From: Methanomicrobiales archaeon HGW-Methanomicrobiales-1
GTDB taxonomy: Archaea; Halobacteriota; Methanomicrobia; Methanomicrobiales; Methanospirillaceae
DNA length: 33,204 nucleotides
NCBI GenBank assembly: GCA_002839675.1
Contig: PGYM01000005.1
Coordinates: 1 to 33,204 of the forward strand
Direction: 5' to 3'
Positions 33,153 through 33,204 of this stretch are shown one piece after another. The translations under genes and the position numbers were made by a program. The notes below the pieces were generated by a model. It was not told where the DNA came from. It saw nothing but the letters and a program-made list of their open reading frames with translations, and made no database searches. Each line of letters begins with the position of its first letter. The stretch's first letter is position 1.

Positions 33153-33204
33153 TGGGAAAACAATGCGTGTAACAAGGTATAAATATCCTTGAAACCTACA
33201 TTGT
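33144..33204 (+). repeat. ~60-bp promoter-bearing repeat, copy 2 (cut by window end)
   Basis: Second copy of the block at 32996-33055, with the TATA box TATAAATA at 33178-33185. The window ends at 'acattgt', just where the start motif TGTAG would fall, so a third unit probably begins immediately outside. Confidence 0.7.

Overview
The window looks like chromosomal DNA of a methanogenic archaeon, most likely Methanomicrobiales (Methanoregula / Methanosphaerula type). This is inferred from the gene content: three coenzyme F420 biosynthesis genes (cofG, cofC, cofE), an archaeal smc-scpA pair, a ferredoxin:thioredoxin reductase catalytic subunit, PEGA- and COG1361-type secreted proteins, a family-6-like UDG, and TATA-type promoters. 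Coding density is ordinary except at both ends and in a few repeat-bearing gaps. No rRNA, tRNA, IS element or true CRISPR array was recognised.

Layout. 1-685: gene-free, very AT-rich degenerate tandem repeats, then the first of three GC-rich hairpin elements. 686-6533: a CDF-type membrane protein whose canonical metal ligands are replaced, a TetR regulator (-), a three-gene ABC export module (surface CARDB-like protein, FtsX/MacB-like permease, LolD-like ATPase) and a YgjP-like zinc hydrolase. 6534-6870: two more hairpin elements in opposite orientation. 6871-14753: UbiA prenyltransferase (-), HdeD/DUF308 membrane protein, GNAT acetyltransferase, a solitary DNA methyltransferase, a secreted helical protein plus lipoprotein, an ABC1/UbiB kinase-like protein, and on the minus strand a deoxyinosine/uracil glycosylase behind a ferredoxin:thioredoxin reductase subunit.

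14903-23876 is the metabolic core. cofG-purC (-) overlap by 4 bp. Then come a soluble histidine kinase (+), a GyrI-like protein (-), cofC and a divergent RNase III (+), and a minus-strand series glyA-folD-folP-cofE-usp. In that series folD/folP overlap by 16 bp and folP/cofE by 4 bp, linking one-carbon/pterin genes to F420 glutamylation. 24261-29169 is a coiled-coil protein-smc-scpA chromosome-organisation operon. 29262-30347 is a PEGA-repeat surface protein, followed by an unknown protein (-) and a Yip1-like membrane protein (-).

The least explained parts are non-coding. 31.1-31.4 kb holds three copies of a 19-bp G-rich repeat, two of them forming perfect terminal inverted repeats around a 142-bp segment with a G-quadruplex motif. 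32.9-33.2 kb looks like the beginning of a tandem series of small structured RNA units, each behind a TATA-like box and a TGTAG start-like motif; two of the promoters lie in a duplicated ~60-bp block. That series, which runs off the window end, is the best candidate here for something undescribed.
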